Assembly: GCA_019096195.1 (NCBI GenBank)
Contig: JAGTXK010000073.1
Span: 1,240,001 to 1,304,000, forward strand
Length of the DNA stretch: 64,000 bases
Direction of reading: 5' to 3'
DNA from: Boletus sp. NGJ
Lineage: Eukaryota > Basidiomycota > Agaricomycetes > Boletales > Boletaceae
The notes below the pieces were generated by a model. That model searched no databases and was not told the origin of the DNA. It was given only the letters and a program-made list of their open reading frames with translations. Of this stretch, positions 1 to 10,767 are shown piece after piece. Made by a program: the position numbers and the translations under genes. Position 1 is the first letter of the stretch. Every line of letters starts with the position of its first letter.

Positions 1-1318
1 TTCTGCAGTCGGATCATATGCTAAGGATTCCGTGGTCCGAGAAAACCGGATGGGGTGCGCCGTCCATCGAGCCCTGTGAGTGTACTACCTTTCGTCACCT
101 ATCTGCCTCCTTGACATGCCATAGTTTCCACCATCAACCTCACTCCTGCTGCAACCGTTCTTCATTATGCTCAGTCGCTTTTCGAGGGCATGAAGGCTTA
201 CCGACATACGAGTGGCACTGTGACCATGTTCCGACCTGACATGAACATGAAACGGATGAACAACAGTGCGAGACGTTTGGCACTACCGGTCAGTCCGGTC
301 ATCGGGCACCAATCTCTTGGTTGATGAGAGATTCTGTACAGACTTTTGGTGGCGATGCCCTCATTGAGTGCATTAGGCAACTCATTTCATTAGAGCGTGA
401 TTGGATACCCAAGGAACCAGGTCACAGTCTATACATCCGCCCTACTTTGAGTCAGTCACCCATCGGCCGTCCAGTCTGGTATTTGCTGACAGATGCTACT
501 TCAAGTTGGAACCAACGGGACACTCGGAGTTCAACCGCCAACGGAAGCCCTGCTTTTCGTGATCTGCAGTCCTGCTGGCCCTTATTACCCCCAGGGTTTC
601 AAACCTGTGGCCTTGTACGGCACAACAGACTCAGAGTACATTCGTGCTGCTCCCGGAGGTCGGTAGTTCCTGATTTGGCTGACGTTCCGTCGTTGATTAT
701 CTCTGGTGGATAGGCACTGGTGCTTTCAAGTTGGCAGCCAACTACGCTCCCGGTGTCGTGGCTCAGAAAACTGCTGCGAAAGCAGGCTATGTCCAAAATC
801 TCTGGCTCCATGGGCCTGAACATTGGTTGACTGAGGTCGGTACTATGAATCTGTTCGTCGTGTTCAAGGGGGAAGACGGTGGTACGTGGACATGTCTTTT
901 CTGAACGAGGGTTGCATGAGCATCACACTTTGCAGTGATTGAACTCGTCACGCCTCCCCTCGACGGTATGATCCTTCCTGGCGTGACTCGTGATTCGGTG
1001 CTCGCCCTCGCACGGAATCACGCTTCTGGACGCAAGCAGCTCCAGGGTCTCCCCACCCAACTCAAGGTCTCCGAACGAGCCGTGAACATGGGGGAGATCA
1101 TCGCTGCGTCCAAGGCTGGACGCCTCGTTGAGCTGTTCGGCACGGGCACTGCAGCTGTTGTGACACCAGTAGAAAAGATTGGATACATGGGTAGCGATGT
1201 CATTATTCCTACTGGCGAGGATGGGATGGGACCGGTCTCGAAGCCACTGTGGACTGAGCTGGTGGGTATTCAAACAGGGGAGATCGGAAGCGAGTGGAAC
1301 TTTGTTGTCGCAAATTAA
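1..1318 (+). CDS. BAT1: Branched-chain-amino-acid aminotransferase (5' end outside window)
   Basis: PLP-dependent transaminase of fold type IV that interconverts leucine, isoleucine and valine with their 2-keto acids. The first codons lie left of the window. Reading through short GT-AG introns gives the family blocks in order: [77 protein letters not shown], the [12 protein letters not shown] region around the probable PLP lysine, [32 protein letters not shown], and an end in EWNFVVAN. Introns lie at about 89-126, 291-341, 454-495, 659-708 and 873-935. In raw frames the gene looks broken, but each break resolves into an intron, so I read it as intact. Mitochondrial or cytosolic isoform cannot be told because the N-terminus is missing. 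Confidence 0.9.
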
Positions 1319-1409
1319 TTAGACAAAGTGTAACCTACGAGGGGCTTAGTCATCTTTGTAGTGGTACTGCTAGTCTTTTGGACTACCATCCAAGTTTCGA
1401 ATTTGAGCG

Positions 1410-4179
1410 ATGCTCTTCGACTCGTCCACTGCACAACACCTCAAGCCATGGCTCGTTCGTACCCTCGGCCCAATGTTCGTCTCCTCCTCGTCCCCCTTTC
1501 CTCGCTCACCATCCCACAGATGCGACGCTGAACCAGCCGCCCTCGCTGAATATGTCCTCGCCCTCCTCAAGCACAACCTACCCGAGCTAGAGATGCGCAA
1601 GGAACTCACGAGTCAGCTAGAAGAGTTTCTCGAGAAAGGTATACCCTTCTTCCCACCTCTTCCCTTCCACCACTCACTCCTTTCATCTCAGAGGGCCCTT
1701 CATTTATAGATACATTATTCACCGTCCTAAGAACAAAGTCATATCTTCCGTATACAACCTCTCCGCCTCCATCACAGTCCTCTTCGTCCAATCCCCATCC
1801 GACTGACGCTGGCATCCCAATACCTCTCGATAGTTTGCTATCAAACAATTCGCCTTCCCCCGAACGCGGTCAAAAACGCACCCATGCCGACGACGACCGT
1901 GATGCACACCACCCTGCCAAAGGTCCTCGGTTAACTGTCGACGGTCAGTTTTCGCGCTACTCGAGCGGACGCGACGCCCTTTCGACCGGCCAGTGGGGAC
2001 CAAGGAACGACCGGCATGGTCCGGTGAATGGGGCTGGTCCGGCTGTGAACGGCCAGCGGATCCAGACATATCAACCCCCAGATCAGCGGAGAGGTGTATG
2101 TCGGGACTACCACAGTGTGTATCCTTCTTTTTACCCTATCCCGTTCCACTCAACACCAAGATTCAGATAATGGTTACTGCGCCAGAGGTGCACTTTGCAA
2201 ATACAGTCACGGGGATGATGCCTTTGTTCCGTCGCAACTGTTCGCAATGGGCGCCCCAGGGCCAATGCCCTTTCTACCCATGTTTCCCAATGGCGCGATG
2301 CCGTTTGGTATCGTTGGACCTGGCACTACTTACGATCCCCACGAGGCACGTATGGACATGCGACCTAGCGGGAACATGATGGGCATCAACGGACGAGCTC
2401 TTCCTCCTCGTCCCCTTCTTCTTTCCCGCACCCAGGAGGACAGTTCACAGACCGCCCGTGCTTCAGGGGAACTCCCTGTGATTCAAGATTTGACGCCACA
2501 AATTCCTGAGGATCCCACTACTGCAAGTTCACAACTGCCGCCGCCTTCACAGGATGGTTCGACATGGATGCAGAGTGCACCGTTACCTCAGCAACCACAG
2601 CCCATGGACGTTGACACGGGTGCTTCATCACAGAATATTCGTACCGGATCCGGAGGTGCACGGGGTGGGTTTAGAGGCGGTGGGAGAGGAACATTCTCTG
2701 GTGATGCCCAGTCATTCCGCCCAGAGCGCCGGAACGATAAAACACTTGTCGTCGAGAAGATACCGGAGGACAAGCTCTCTCTCGATGCTGTGAACACTTG
2801 GTTTAAGCGCTTTGGCACGGTCACAAACGTCGCTATTGATGCCCGCACCGCAAAAGCGTTGGTCAGTTTTTCGGACCACAGCGAAGCGCACGCCGCATGG
2901 AAGTCGGAGGATGCTGTTTTCGGTAATCGATTTGTCAAGGTGTTCTGGCACAGACCTATGGAAGGACATGGTCAAAAGGGTGCGCGCATGTTGGCTGCGT
3001 CTGCGCCGTTAGTTGCAAACATCGCTGCACGGACTGCGACACCCACCACTCCTCCAACAGCAGCCCCGACCACCACAATTGCTCGCAAGCCAGTTGTGGC
3101 TTCTAATGCTGCCGTTGAACTTGCTGCGAAGCAAAAGCTTTTGGAAGAACAGATAGCGGAGCAGAAATCCCTCATGGCATCTTTAACAACGGCCTCTGGA
3201 GATGAAAAGAAAACCATAATGGCCCATCTGAGAAAGCTTGGTGAGGAGATGAAGCCTCCTGCGTCCCCAACTTCAATATCCGGGGAAGCTCCATCGCATC
3301 CTACATCTACAACACAACGACCTGCAGGTTCTACGGAACAGTTTAGTCAGCACGATAAGGAAAGAGAAAGGCTTGACAAGGAACTGGATCTTCACTCTGT
3401 CACCGGCAATGAGTCTACGGCAGAGCTGCAATCCAAGCTCGCGAAACTCAAAGAAGAGGTGCGTATATGCATCCACTTTATGTGTCACGAGCGCTAAGAA
3501 TCTTACAAGGCTGCAAGTCTGGGCATTACAGAAGGTGGAGATACTAACGGCGGCGGCGGATCGTACCGTCCTTACAGGGGGCGGGGCCGTGGGGCGCGCG
3601 GTGCCTTCTTTCGGGGTGCCGGGAGAGGTGCTCCCCGTGGTAGCATGAAACTTGATAACAGACCCAAAAAATTGCTTGTCAAGGGCATACGGGAAGAAGG
3701 TGTTCCACCGTTGCGGGAATGGTATGAGGTATGAATGGTTCCCTATCGTTCCTGGTTGCGTCGCATTCAGGTGCTTTTTACTCTCTAGACTACGGGTCAA
3801 CTCGATTCAGTGGACTCTGTTGGAGACGACGAGGTGCTTGTCGGTTTCCGAACAAGAGCAGCTGCCGAGCAAGTTCGTAATCTTCTCAAACTGTCTCGCT
3901 TTTAAATACTGATAAGGTATCTAGGCACTCGCCAAGGGTAGTGATATCCCATCTATAGGCGTGGTGCAAATTTCTTGGCATACAGGTCCACAATCACTCC
4001 CAAACTCCCACACACTGCCTGCTTCATCTTCTCGACCAGACGCACAAGAGAACGGATCAGAGGATGTACACCCTTCTTCGCCAATCCAACAAGGGCATCC
4101 ATCAACGCGTCGCCAGGAGGAAGAGATTATTGCGAGTGGGTGGGGTGACGGCGGGGATGAGGACGCCATGGGTTTTTGA
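1410..4179 (+). CDS. rmn1: RBM26/RBM27-type RNA-binding protein (PWI-like, CCCH finger, RRM)
   Basis: N-terminal PWI-like fold: MLFDSSTAQHLKPWLVRTLG, then a CDAEPAALAEYVLALLKHN-type helix region after an intron at about 1471-1520. A single CCCH zinc finger spans another splice junction (CRDYH / NGYCARGALCKYSH, spacing C-x8-C-x5-C-x3-H). Pro/Met-rich linkers, an RGG stretch near residue 330 and an RRM (KTLVVEKIPEDKLSLDAV to VKVFWHRPMEG) follow. The C-terminal half has a charged coiled coil, a second RGG cluster and a degenerate second RRM-like segment, ending in WGDGGDEDAMGF. This order matches vertebrate RBM26/27 and fission yeast Rmn1. Those proteins work with nuclear exosome adaptors (MTREC/PAXT type) in nuclear RNA decay. 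Role here is inferred from family. Only 91 bp separate it from the aminotransferase stop. Confidence 0.85.
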
Positions 4180-4652
4180 TGACAGGTGGAATGCGGTAAT
4201 TGTTCCGCGCTTGCTCTCTTTTTCTTCATTTTCGTTTGTATCTCGGGACTTGCGCAACAATAATCCAGGGAGGCAAGCTGGCCATATGTTATGAGCCAAT
4301 CATCCATTATACATCCTGCAATATGATCGAGAAGCATGCATGGTTCATGGTCATTTGAGCAGCCGACATAATATATGGTAGGTTACAACAGTCCGTGGAA
4401 TAGCTACAACAGTCTAGGAGGCAGAGGCGTTTACACAAAACGATACAGGGAGTTAATTATCAGTGCGAGTCATTGTCCGATTATGATATAGAGCAAGCAA
4501 TTATCCGTTCATGAATAGCTCGTTACTTTATCGCGATAGCGTCCTGGACACTTCAGGGAACGATCTGGATACTCTAGAAGTCCAACAAATAGTCCACACA
4601 GCACAAGGATTCTCACCAAACATCAAAGTCACCTGCCATGCGACGAACAGAC
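4180..4652. other. Intergenic, convergent 3' ends
   Basis: This 473-bp stretch lies between the 3' ends of the RBM26/27-like gene and the minus-strand gene at 4653. The open frames here (for example 3921-4337 minus) overlap exons or have no coding signature. I see nothing else in it. Confidence 0.6.
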
Positions 4653-5780
4653 TTACTCCCGGGAAGTCGGGTTGAAACGAGCGCGAGTCACCTGGACCGT
4701 GGGTAGCTCAATGTGTGTGAGCCCATCCTCGTCCGTGGGGTCGATCGGATCCGGCGAGTCACACATTGGCTTGTCAAAGTAGGTGGTCGAGCTCGGTTCA
4801 AGTGGAAGCATAGCAGACCGAGACGAGCAGGCATGGATGCCATACTCGCCAATGGGTTCATCCGTCGGCGAACCCGCCGGCTTGCGGGATGACGACAGAC
4901 CGCCCGCCCGACCGCTGTTGGTCGAGAGGAACAAAGGCCCCGCTTCACAACCCCTCTCGTGGACCTTGACGGTGCCCACAAACGGTTGCTCGATTTCCTC
5001 AAAGGGACGAGGAAGCCCAAAGTCCTGCAATGATGATAGGCGACCGTGTTTTCGGGGAACTGTGGACGCCAGTGCGACTTCCGCGAACGAATTCGCGGAA
5101 TCAGAATGTCCACGTTCCTTGCGGTCCTCCGGATCGTTGACACTGGGCGAGGGACTCCTCTGCGGCGTACATGGGTCGTGTTCACGAGAGTTCACAGCAT
5201 AGAAGCGCCGTTGGATGGAGCTGGATGGATCGGTCACGTTTTGGGTGTGATGAAATGCTGACATCGTCTCTTCCTTCACAGGAGGGTCTCGATCCATGCC
5301 GGGAGACATCAAGAGGAGAGGGGAGAATTCCCTGTCCTGATGCGTCCACAGACACGGACGTATTCTCCTATGTGATTGGGAATTCGCACCGTCTGTGGAC
5401 GCATCATCATCCTCCGTGTGATTATGGTCCAAGACGTGCGTGTGCGGTGAACCATGGCTATGTTTTCGTTTACGTGGTGTGACCTCCCGTGCAGATGGCC
5501 CCAAGCCGAGAAGGATATCACTGCGTCGCCTTACCAGCCCGTAACTCTGACATGTGTCACCCATCTCCCGAGGATGATTCATAGGAGAGGATGGTGATGG
5601 CGGTATCATGAGCTGAGGAAAACCATCCGAGACAGACAGACGTTCGCAGCTAGGGGACGGACGGCTAGGAACGCCGTGGGTTGGCGTTTGGACAGTACCA
5701 ACGATCTGGTGTGGCCGGGGATGATAATCAGATGACATGCGTCCGCCGAAAGGACCAGGGGAATTGTCATCGATATCCAT
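4653..5780 (-). CDS. Hypothetical disordered protein, 375 aa
   Basis: A single uninterrupted frame starts MDIDDNSPGPFGGRMSSDYH and ends ARFNPTSRE. I do not recognise the family. The protein is low in hydrophobic residues, rich in Ser, Pro, His and Asp, and has no membrane segment or signal peptide. It has a basic cluster PRKRKHSH near residue 105 that could be a nuclear localisation signal, preceded by RRSDILLGLGPSAR. The most ordered-looking part is the C-terminus around DGLTHIELPTVQVTRARF. Opposite-strand frames of up to 165 aa look like shadows. A nuclear regulatory role is possible but unproven. Confidence 0.6.
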   Translation of the reverse strand: MDIDDNSPGPFGGRMSSDYHPRPHQIVGTVQTPTHGVPSRPSPSCERLSVSDGFPQLMIPPSPSSPMNHPREMGDTCQSYGLVRRRSDILLGLGPSAREVTPRKRKHSHGSPHTHVLDHNHTEDDDASTDGANSQSHRRIRPCLWTHQDREFSPLLLMSPGMDRDPPVKEETMSAFHHTQNVTDPSSSIQRRFYAVNSREHDPCTPQRSPSPSVNDPEDRKERGHSDSANSFAEVALASTVPRKHGRLSSLQDFGLPRPFEEIEQPFVGTVKVHERGCEAGPLFLSTNSGRAGGLSSSRKPAGSPTDEPIGEYGIHACSSRSAMLPLEPSSTTYFDKPMCDSPDPIDPTDEDGLTHIELPTVQVTRARFNPTSRE

Positions 5781-6697
5781 TGATATGGATTCTGATTCTC
5801 TCTAGAGAATTCAAAGTGGGACGGTTCTAAGGACGCAGAGACCATGTCAATAATATGAAGAATGACTCACGGGACAGTCGAGATCCATCAAATGAAAAGG
5901 CACCGAGTAAAATGCCTTTCTGCGAGACCTGAGGTGGGGTGATGGCTCCTTGACAGCAACAGTTGTCCCTTTTATGAACTACCCCGGTCTTCGGAACGCC
6001 TGGGGACGGAAACCGGGGTGACCGTCCTACCAGGAATTAGAAACAATTCACATCGTCACCACGCGAATAGCAGACAAAAACAAGGAGCTGGACGGAGATG
6101 GATCACCACAACCCATGGACCCACAGGGACCCACAACACGACCTGAGTATAATAAAGGTGTGGTTGACACTTGCCAGTTTCATTTATTGCAAAGCGAAAG
6201 AAGATGGTCGTCGTCACTCGTTGTCCTTGCAACACCTTGTCTCTCGTCTGGAGATGGCAACTGCAACGTTAGACATGAATTTTAGATCGTACTCTAGTCC
6301 TTACGATCTCTTTAGCAATGACTCTGCAAGTACTGGACCTGATGGCATGGAGCACACGGAGTCAGTTTTAAGCATTGAATATGCGCTTTTCGTTGATATG
6401 AAGGGACTCTGGGTGTAAAGGAACGCTCTGAGTCTCTGACTCTGAGGTATGGTGCGTGTGAAGGAGCAGGGGTCTCGATTGTAATGTGCAAAGAACGTTT
6501 CTAGGGACTCAGGCGGCGGCAAGGCTGTATCCAGCTGGGCATGGTCGTTGATGCCACCGTTGAAATGGTGGTGGGAATATTTTCTTCACGACCCTTATCA
6601 GTTGAAAGTTCGGTTTATCCTTACCGCCAGGTCCTAGTTGACTGAGGCAAGCTCACAGTGATCTGGAACTTGTCACCGGTGTTCGCTGATTCGATTC
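5781..6697. other. Intergenic, with one weak small-ORF candidate
   Basis: This is the region between the disordered protein and LYC1. One plus-strand frame at 6098-6418 (106 aa, or about 54 aa from an internal Met at 6254) has plausible composition (MNFRSYSSPYDLFSNDSAST) and lies just downstream of an AT-rich TATA-like stretch at about 6147-6157. I see no homology, no signal peptide and no CaaX end, so I do not call it a gene. The rest shows no features. Confidence 0.35.
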
Positions 6698-8094
6698 ATG
6701 ATGGCCCGACTGCACGAGCTCGCTTCACTAACTCTTTTCCGTGCGACTCCGGCACAAGTGTCAGAGTCCCGCAGGAGGACTTGGCACGAGTGGGGAGGTG
6801 TACTCACCGAGGAACAATACCTAGAGCGCGACAACCAAATGGATGGGATGGAACATGCCGCCAACTCTAAGATGATCACCTGGTAAACGTGCAATCTGAA
6901 TGACAACGATTCTTCCTGATCATGGTAAATACAATACAGGGTCCTCGCACCAAGAGATAATCCAGATACTCTCGATTTCGCGAGTGCTTGTGAAACGTTT
7001 GTACCACTGGTTGTTAGACAGACAACGTCAGCTAGGCTGATGTTATACGCGCAACCACTGGCAGATACAAACGAAAGGGACTTGTTCGATACAACGGATC
7101 AAGAGGAGTGCAGGGAGTGACTTGCTACGCCGTAGCATGTGTATTCACTCCGCCTCGCAAACGAGGGAAGGGGTATGGGTCTCATATGATGCGCCTGTTG
7201 CACTGGGTCACCTCGAGACGAACATCCGAGTACAACCTACCCCATTTCCCAGCGGAATGGGGCGCTCCGCCTCCCGAGATCGAAGAAGCTGGGGGCGGAT
7301 TGTTTTCCATCCTATACAGCGCCGTAGGGGACGACTTCTACAAGGAGACTGGCCCCGGGATCGAGAAATCGGGCGGATGGGAGACAAGGCGACCCATCTC
7401 GACCACCTGGGAGATCCCCGTGCAGGACGAAGTCGAGCAGGACAGCACAGACAACAAGTGGACATGGCTCAAGTATGGTGACCTGAATGCTTTCTGGGCG
7501 AAAGACATTCAGCTTATTCGACACACGATGATGAATTTGCCAGACTCGAACCCGGACTATCACACTGAAAGACCCACGGCGTTTGTAACATACCTTCCCG
7601 ACGAGGGCGTCGGGTCTTTTCACATCTTCCGCTCCATGTTTGCCGTCGATAATATCGTGTCCATGAATGTTTGGGGCATAGAAAAGAAGGAGAGCTACCC
7701 CGACCAGCCATTGACAACCTATGCTACATGGACAGTTGACACAAAGCCACTCCCTCCAGTGCTCGTCATCACCAGATTGAGTGCAGCTGAAGCAGATTTT
7801 CCAGCACTTATTAAGAGAATCCAGGAAATCAGTGGAAAGAACGGGATTAAGAAAATGGAAGCATGGAATATACCATCACATCTCCTTGGAGCAGTGGCGA
7901 AGACAGGGGGCAAGACTTTTGCGAGGCAAAAACGTCTGCCTGCCTTGAAATGGTATGGAGAGGGAGAAACAGCAGACATAGAATGGGTTTGCAATGAGAA
8001 GTATGTCCACCATTTTTTTTGCAAATGTGGCCCGGGGATGACAAGACCCTTAGATTTTGTTGGTGTTGATAGGGAAATTGCTCATAACATTTGA
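6698..8094 (+). CDS. LYC1: LYC1-type lysine N6-acetyltransferase (GNAT family)
   Basis: Three exons (6698-6882, 6940-6996, 7065-8094). The N-terminus reads MMARLHELASLTLFRATPAQ, and a WGGVLTEEQYLERDNQM helix follows. The GNAT acetyl-CoA loop is visible as VFTPPRKRGKGYGSHMMRLL (R-x-x-G-x-G type). Then comes the fungal LYC1 signature GLFSILYSAVGDDFYKETGPG and a C-terminal domain with GVGSFHIFRSMFAVDNIVSM. Family members acetylate lysine in the first step of fungal lysine catabolism, or act on related substrates. Both splice junctions are supported by the decayed paralogue immediately downstream, whose junctions fall at the same codons. The C-terminal 20 residues differ completely from the paralogue after a run of eight T at about 8013-8020, so the true end may have been shifted by a length change there. 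Confidence 0.82.
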
Positions 8095-8699
8095 AGTGCC
8101 CTCTTGCTCGTCAGCATCTCGGTCCACGGCAATGTTGAATTACAAGTCACGAATAGGCAATACAGCCTATTCTTTTCTGTTGCTGTGATGTAGTCAAGGT
8201 TAGTCGTTGAACCTGGGTCAACTCGAACTCAGACATGTGGTGTCGTGAGATGAAATCATCTTATTGACAAGTAGGTCACCGTGTCTGTTGGACTATTTCA
8301 GATTATTCTTGTCGTCCCATTCTTACAAGCCCCGTTATCTGTCAACAATTCCAGATCTAAAACAAACAGCATCCACGGATCGGTAGAGCAGGATAATGAC
8401 TCTATTGAAACCACTAGGCGGTAACTGGGTGGTTATGATATCGTCGATTATCAGGTCTATTTCGTTGAACATTTCCCTGGCAGAAAACCAAACCATCCAT
8501 GTTTGGGCTTTTAGGCCCTGGGCATGTACGTACTTCTCAGCTGTGGCGTATATTTTTTGCTCAACATCTGCATGTTCGAGTCACATGAGGCCGTACTATG
8601 TTGGGAACGAAATGTAAGGCCTGGATCTGGCAGCTCGCCCTCTCAATAAAAGTTGATGTGCACGCATCAGTATGTGATTGTTATCCCTCGTTTGCAGAA
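8095..8699. other. Intergenic spacer between LYC1 copies
   Basis: This 605-bp spacer separates the intact LYC1 gene from its decayed tandem copy. It should contain the terminator of the first copy and the old promoter of the second. No coding signal or repeat was seen. Confidence 0.6.
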
Positions 8700-10022
8700 A
8701 TGACTCAGTCGGAGCTCGCCTCGCTCACTTTATTTCGCGCCACCCCAGCTCAAGTGCTTTGAGTCACGAAAACGAACCTGGCCCCAATGGGGCGGTCTAC
8801 TCACCGAGGAGCAGTATCATGAACGTAACGCCCGAATGGACGCCGTGGAGCATGCAGTCAACTCCCGGATGATAACTTGGTACGGCTGCTCAAATCTTCC
8901 GTCGATGCAATGAGGCTAATCTCAGATGAACCTCATCAGGGTATTGGCACCGAGAGACAATCCGAGCACCCTTGACTTTATGTGTGCTTGTGAGACGTCA
9001 GTGCATCATGTTCTTTTGATCAAAAGATGTAAACTTGATATCACTTAACAGTTACAAGCGACACGGGCTTATCCGATACCCGGGTTCAACAGAAGTGCAG
9101 GAAGTTGCATGCTACGGGGTCGCGTGTGTGTTCACCCCACCGCATAGACGAGGGAGGGGATATGCCTCTCATATGATGTCTCTCCTGCACTAGGTCACCT
9201 CAGGAAGGACATCGGAGTACAACTCGCCCCAATTCCCAGTCGAGTGGGGTGCTCCACCCCCCGAGGTGGCGGAGGCTGGGAACGGGATGTTTTCCGTTCT
9301 CTATAGCGACATCGGAGGAAAAATTCTACGAGAAAACTGGCCCTGGGATCGAAAAGGCTGGCGGCTGGGAAACAAGAAGCCCTATCTCGACTATCTGGGA
9401 AATTCCTCGCAAAGCAGATGTTCAGCAGAGTAGCATAGACAACAAGTGGACATGGCTCAAATATGGTGACCTTGATACCCCCTGGGCGAAGGATGTGCAG
9501 TTCATCCGACGCACGATGGAAAATTTGCCCGAGTCAAACCCGGACTATCACAATGAAAGACCGACGGCGTTTGTTACATACCTTCCCGATGAGGGCGTCG
9601 GGTCTTTCCACGTCTTCCGTTCCATGTTCGCTGCGGATAGTATCGTGTCCATGGACATCTGGGGCGTAGCGAAGAAACCCACCGATAGTGCCAGTGACCG
9701 ACCGACTCATGCAACGTGGTCGATCGACGTGCGCCCATTACCTCCCACTCTGATCGTCACCCGAATCAGCGCGGCAGAATCAGAATTTCCGGACCTTCTT
9801 TCTCACATTCAGGAAGCCGCTAGGAAGAGTGGCATTGGAAAAATGGAGATATGGAACATACCCGAGCATTTACTCCAGATCGCGACAGAGACAGCCAGCC
9901 AAACCTTTGAAAGAAAGGAAAAGCTGTCTGCTATCAAGTGGTATAGTGCAGGTAAGTCAGTGGATATAGAGTGGGTCTCAAACGAGAAGTATGCTCATTT
10001 CCACTGGATTTGGGCAATTTAG
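8700..10022 (+). pseudogene. Decayed tandem copy of LYC1
   Basis: It is collinear with the upstream LYC1 gene, keeps both intron positions and stays strongly similar along its whole length (for example WTWLKYGDLDTPWAKD against WTWLKYGDLNAFWAKD). It starts MTQSELASLTLFRATPAQV. Three changes break the frame: one extra base at about 8757-8760 just after that segment, a TAG at 9194-9196 where the intact copy has TGG (context LLHWVTS), and one extra base near 9318-9325 in the segment equivalent to YSAVGDDFY. The long 3' frame from 9249 remains open and ends EKYAHFHWIWAI, a more family-like C-terminus than that of the intact copy. Each lesion is a single base, so decay looks recent, or one could be an assembly error, but three together argue for a pseudogene. 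Confidence 0.8.
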
Positions 10023-10767
10023 CTGATTCTCCGAAAGATTTTGTTGGTGTTGAAGTCGAGTACTCATACTCAGCATAGGGGGATGCCTTGTGCCTTGGAT
10101 GGTGTTTGAATACTTCTACTCAGCTAAAAAGACGTTTGCTGGCCCGGGCCTGGTCATTTACTTCTGAAATGCATGTCATCGGATCTGTGAGCGAACAGAA
10201 AAAGCCATCCAGACGAATCAATGTATCCTAAGTCCCCTGATTGTTCCGGTGGTTGCTTTTTCTGTCACCGTGTTACGGTCGCAGGTGAGACGCGCCTTGA
10301 AGCTGCCATCATGCCAGTGGAGCCTCGGCCTCAGCCTTCGACTATGGGATTCAAACACAAACGCGCTGAAACTTTGAAACAAGACGCTCCGATCAAGGCT
10401 TGCGAAAATCCGAAATCCCAGATGCCAAGGTTCCTCCAAACTCAGCAGAACAGGTACGTACTGTACTCGCCGATAACCGTAATCCTCTGTAAGTTTTCAT
10501 TTTTAGGGTTGGTGGAGATGGAAGCTAAACGAGAGGCTTGTGGATTGTCATTCGTCTGCTCTAATAACTGTGAACAAAAATCTAGGACAGGAAATGGTTT
10601 GTCTAGGAACTACACTGCTATGAGCGATTGCGATGGGACATTGAATATGTATGTATATTATCTAAGAAGTGTGTGGGGGAATATACAAATGTTAACGAGA
10701 CAGCAGAAAGATTGGGTATAACCCCCAGAAGATCAAATAGCGCTGGCAGGTCTGGGGAGCGTCGCCG
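10023..10767. other. Intergenic with a weak ORF (10221-10721, plus)
   Basis: A plus-strand frame of 166 codons begins MYPKSPDCSGGCFFCHRV. It contains a possible intron at about 10455-10507 (GTACGT to TTTTAG), which would truncate it to VGGDGS-stop. I recognise no domain and both readings look arbitrary. The 3' end of the downstream minus-strand carrier abuts this region at 10768. No repeats or RNA genes were seen. Confidence 0.3.

Noticed and set aside
1-1318. Branched-chain aminotransferase looked frameshifted and full of stops
   Set aside because: Every break coincides with a GT-AG intron of about 40-60 nt. The spliced frame matches the family throughout.
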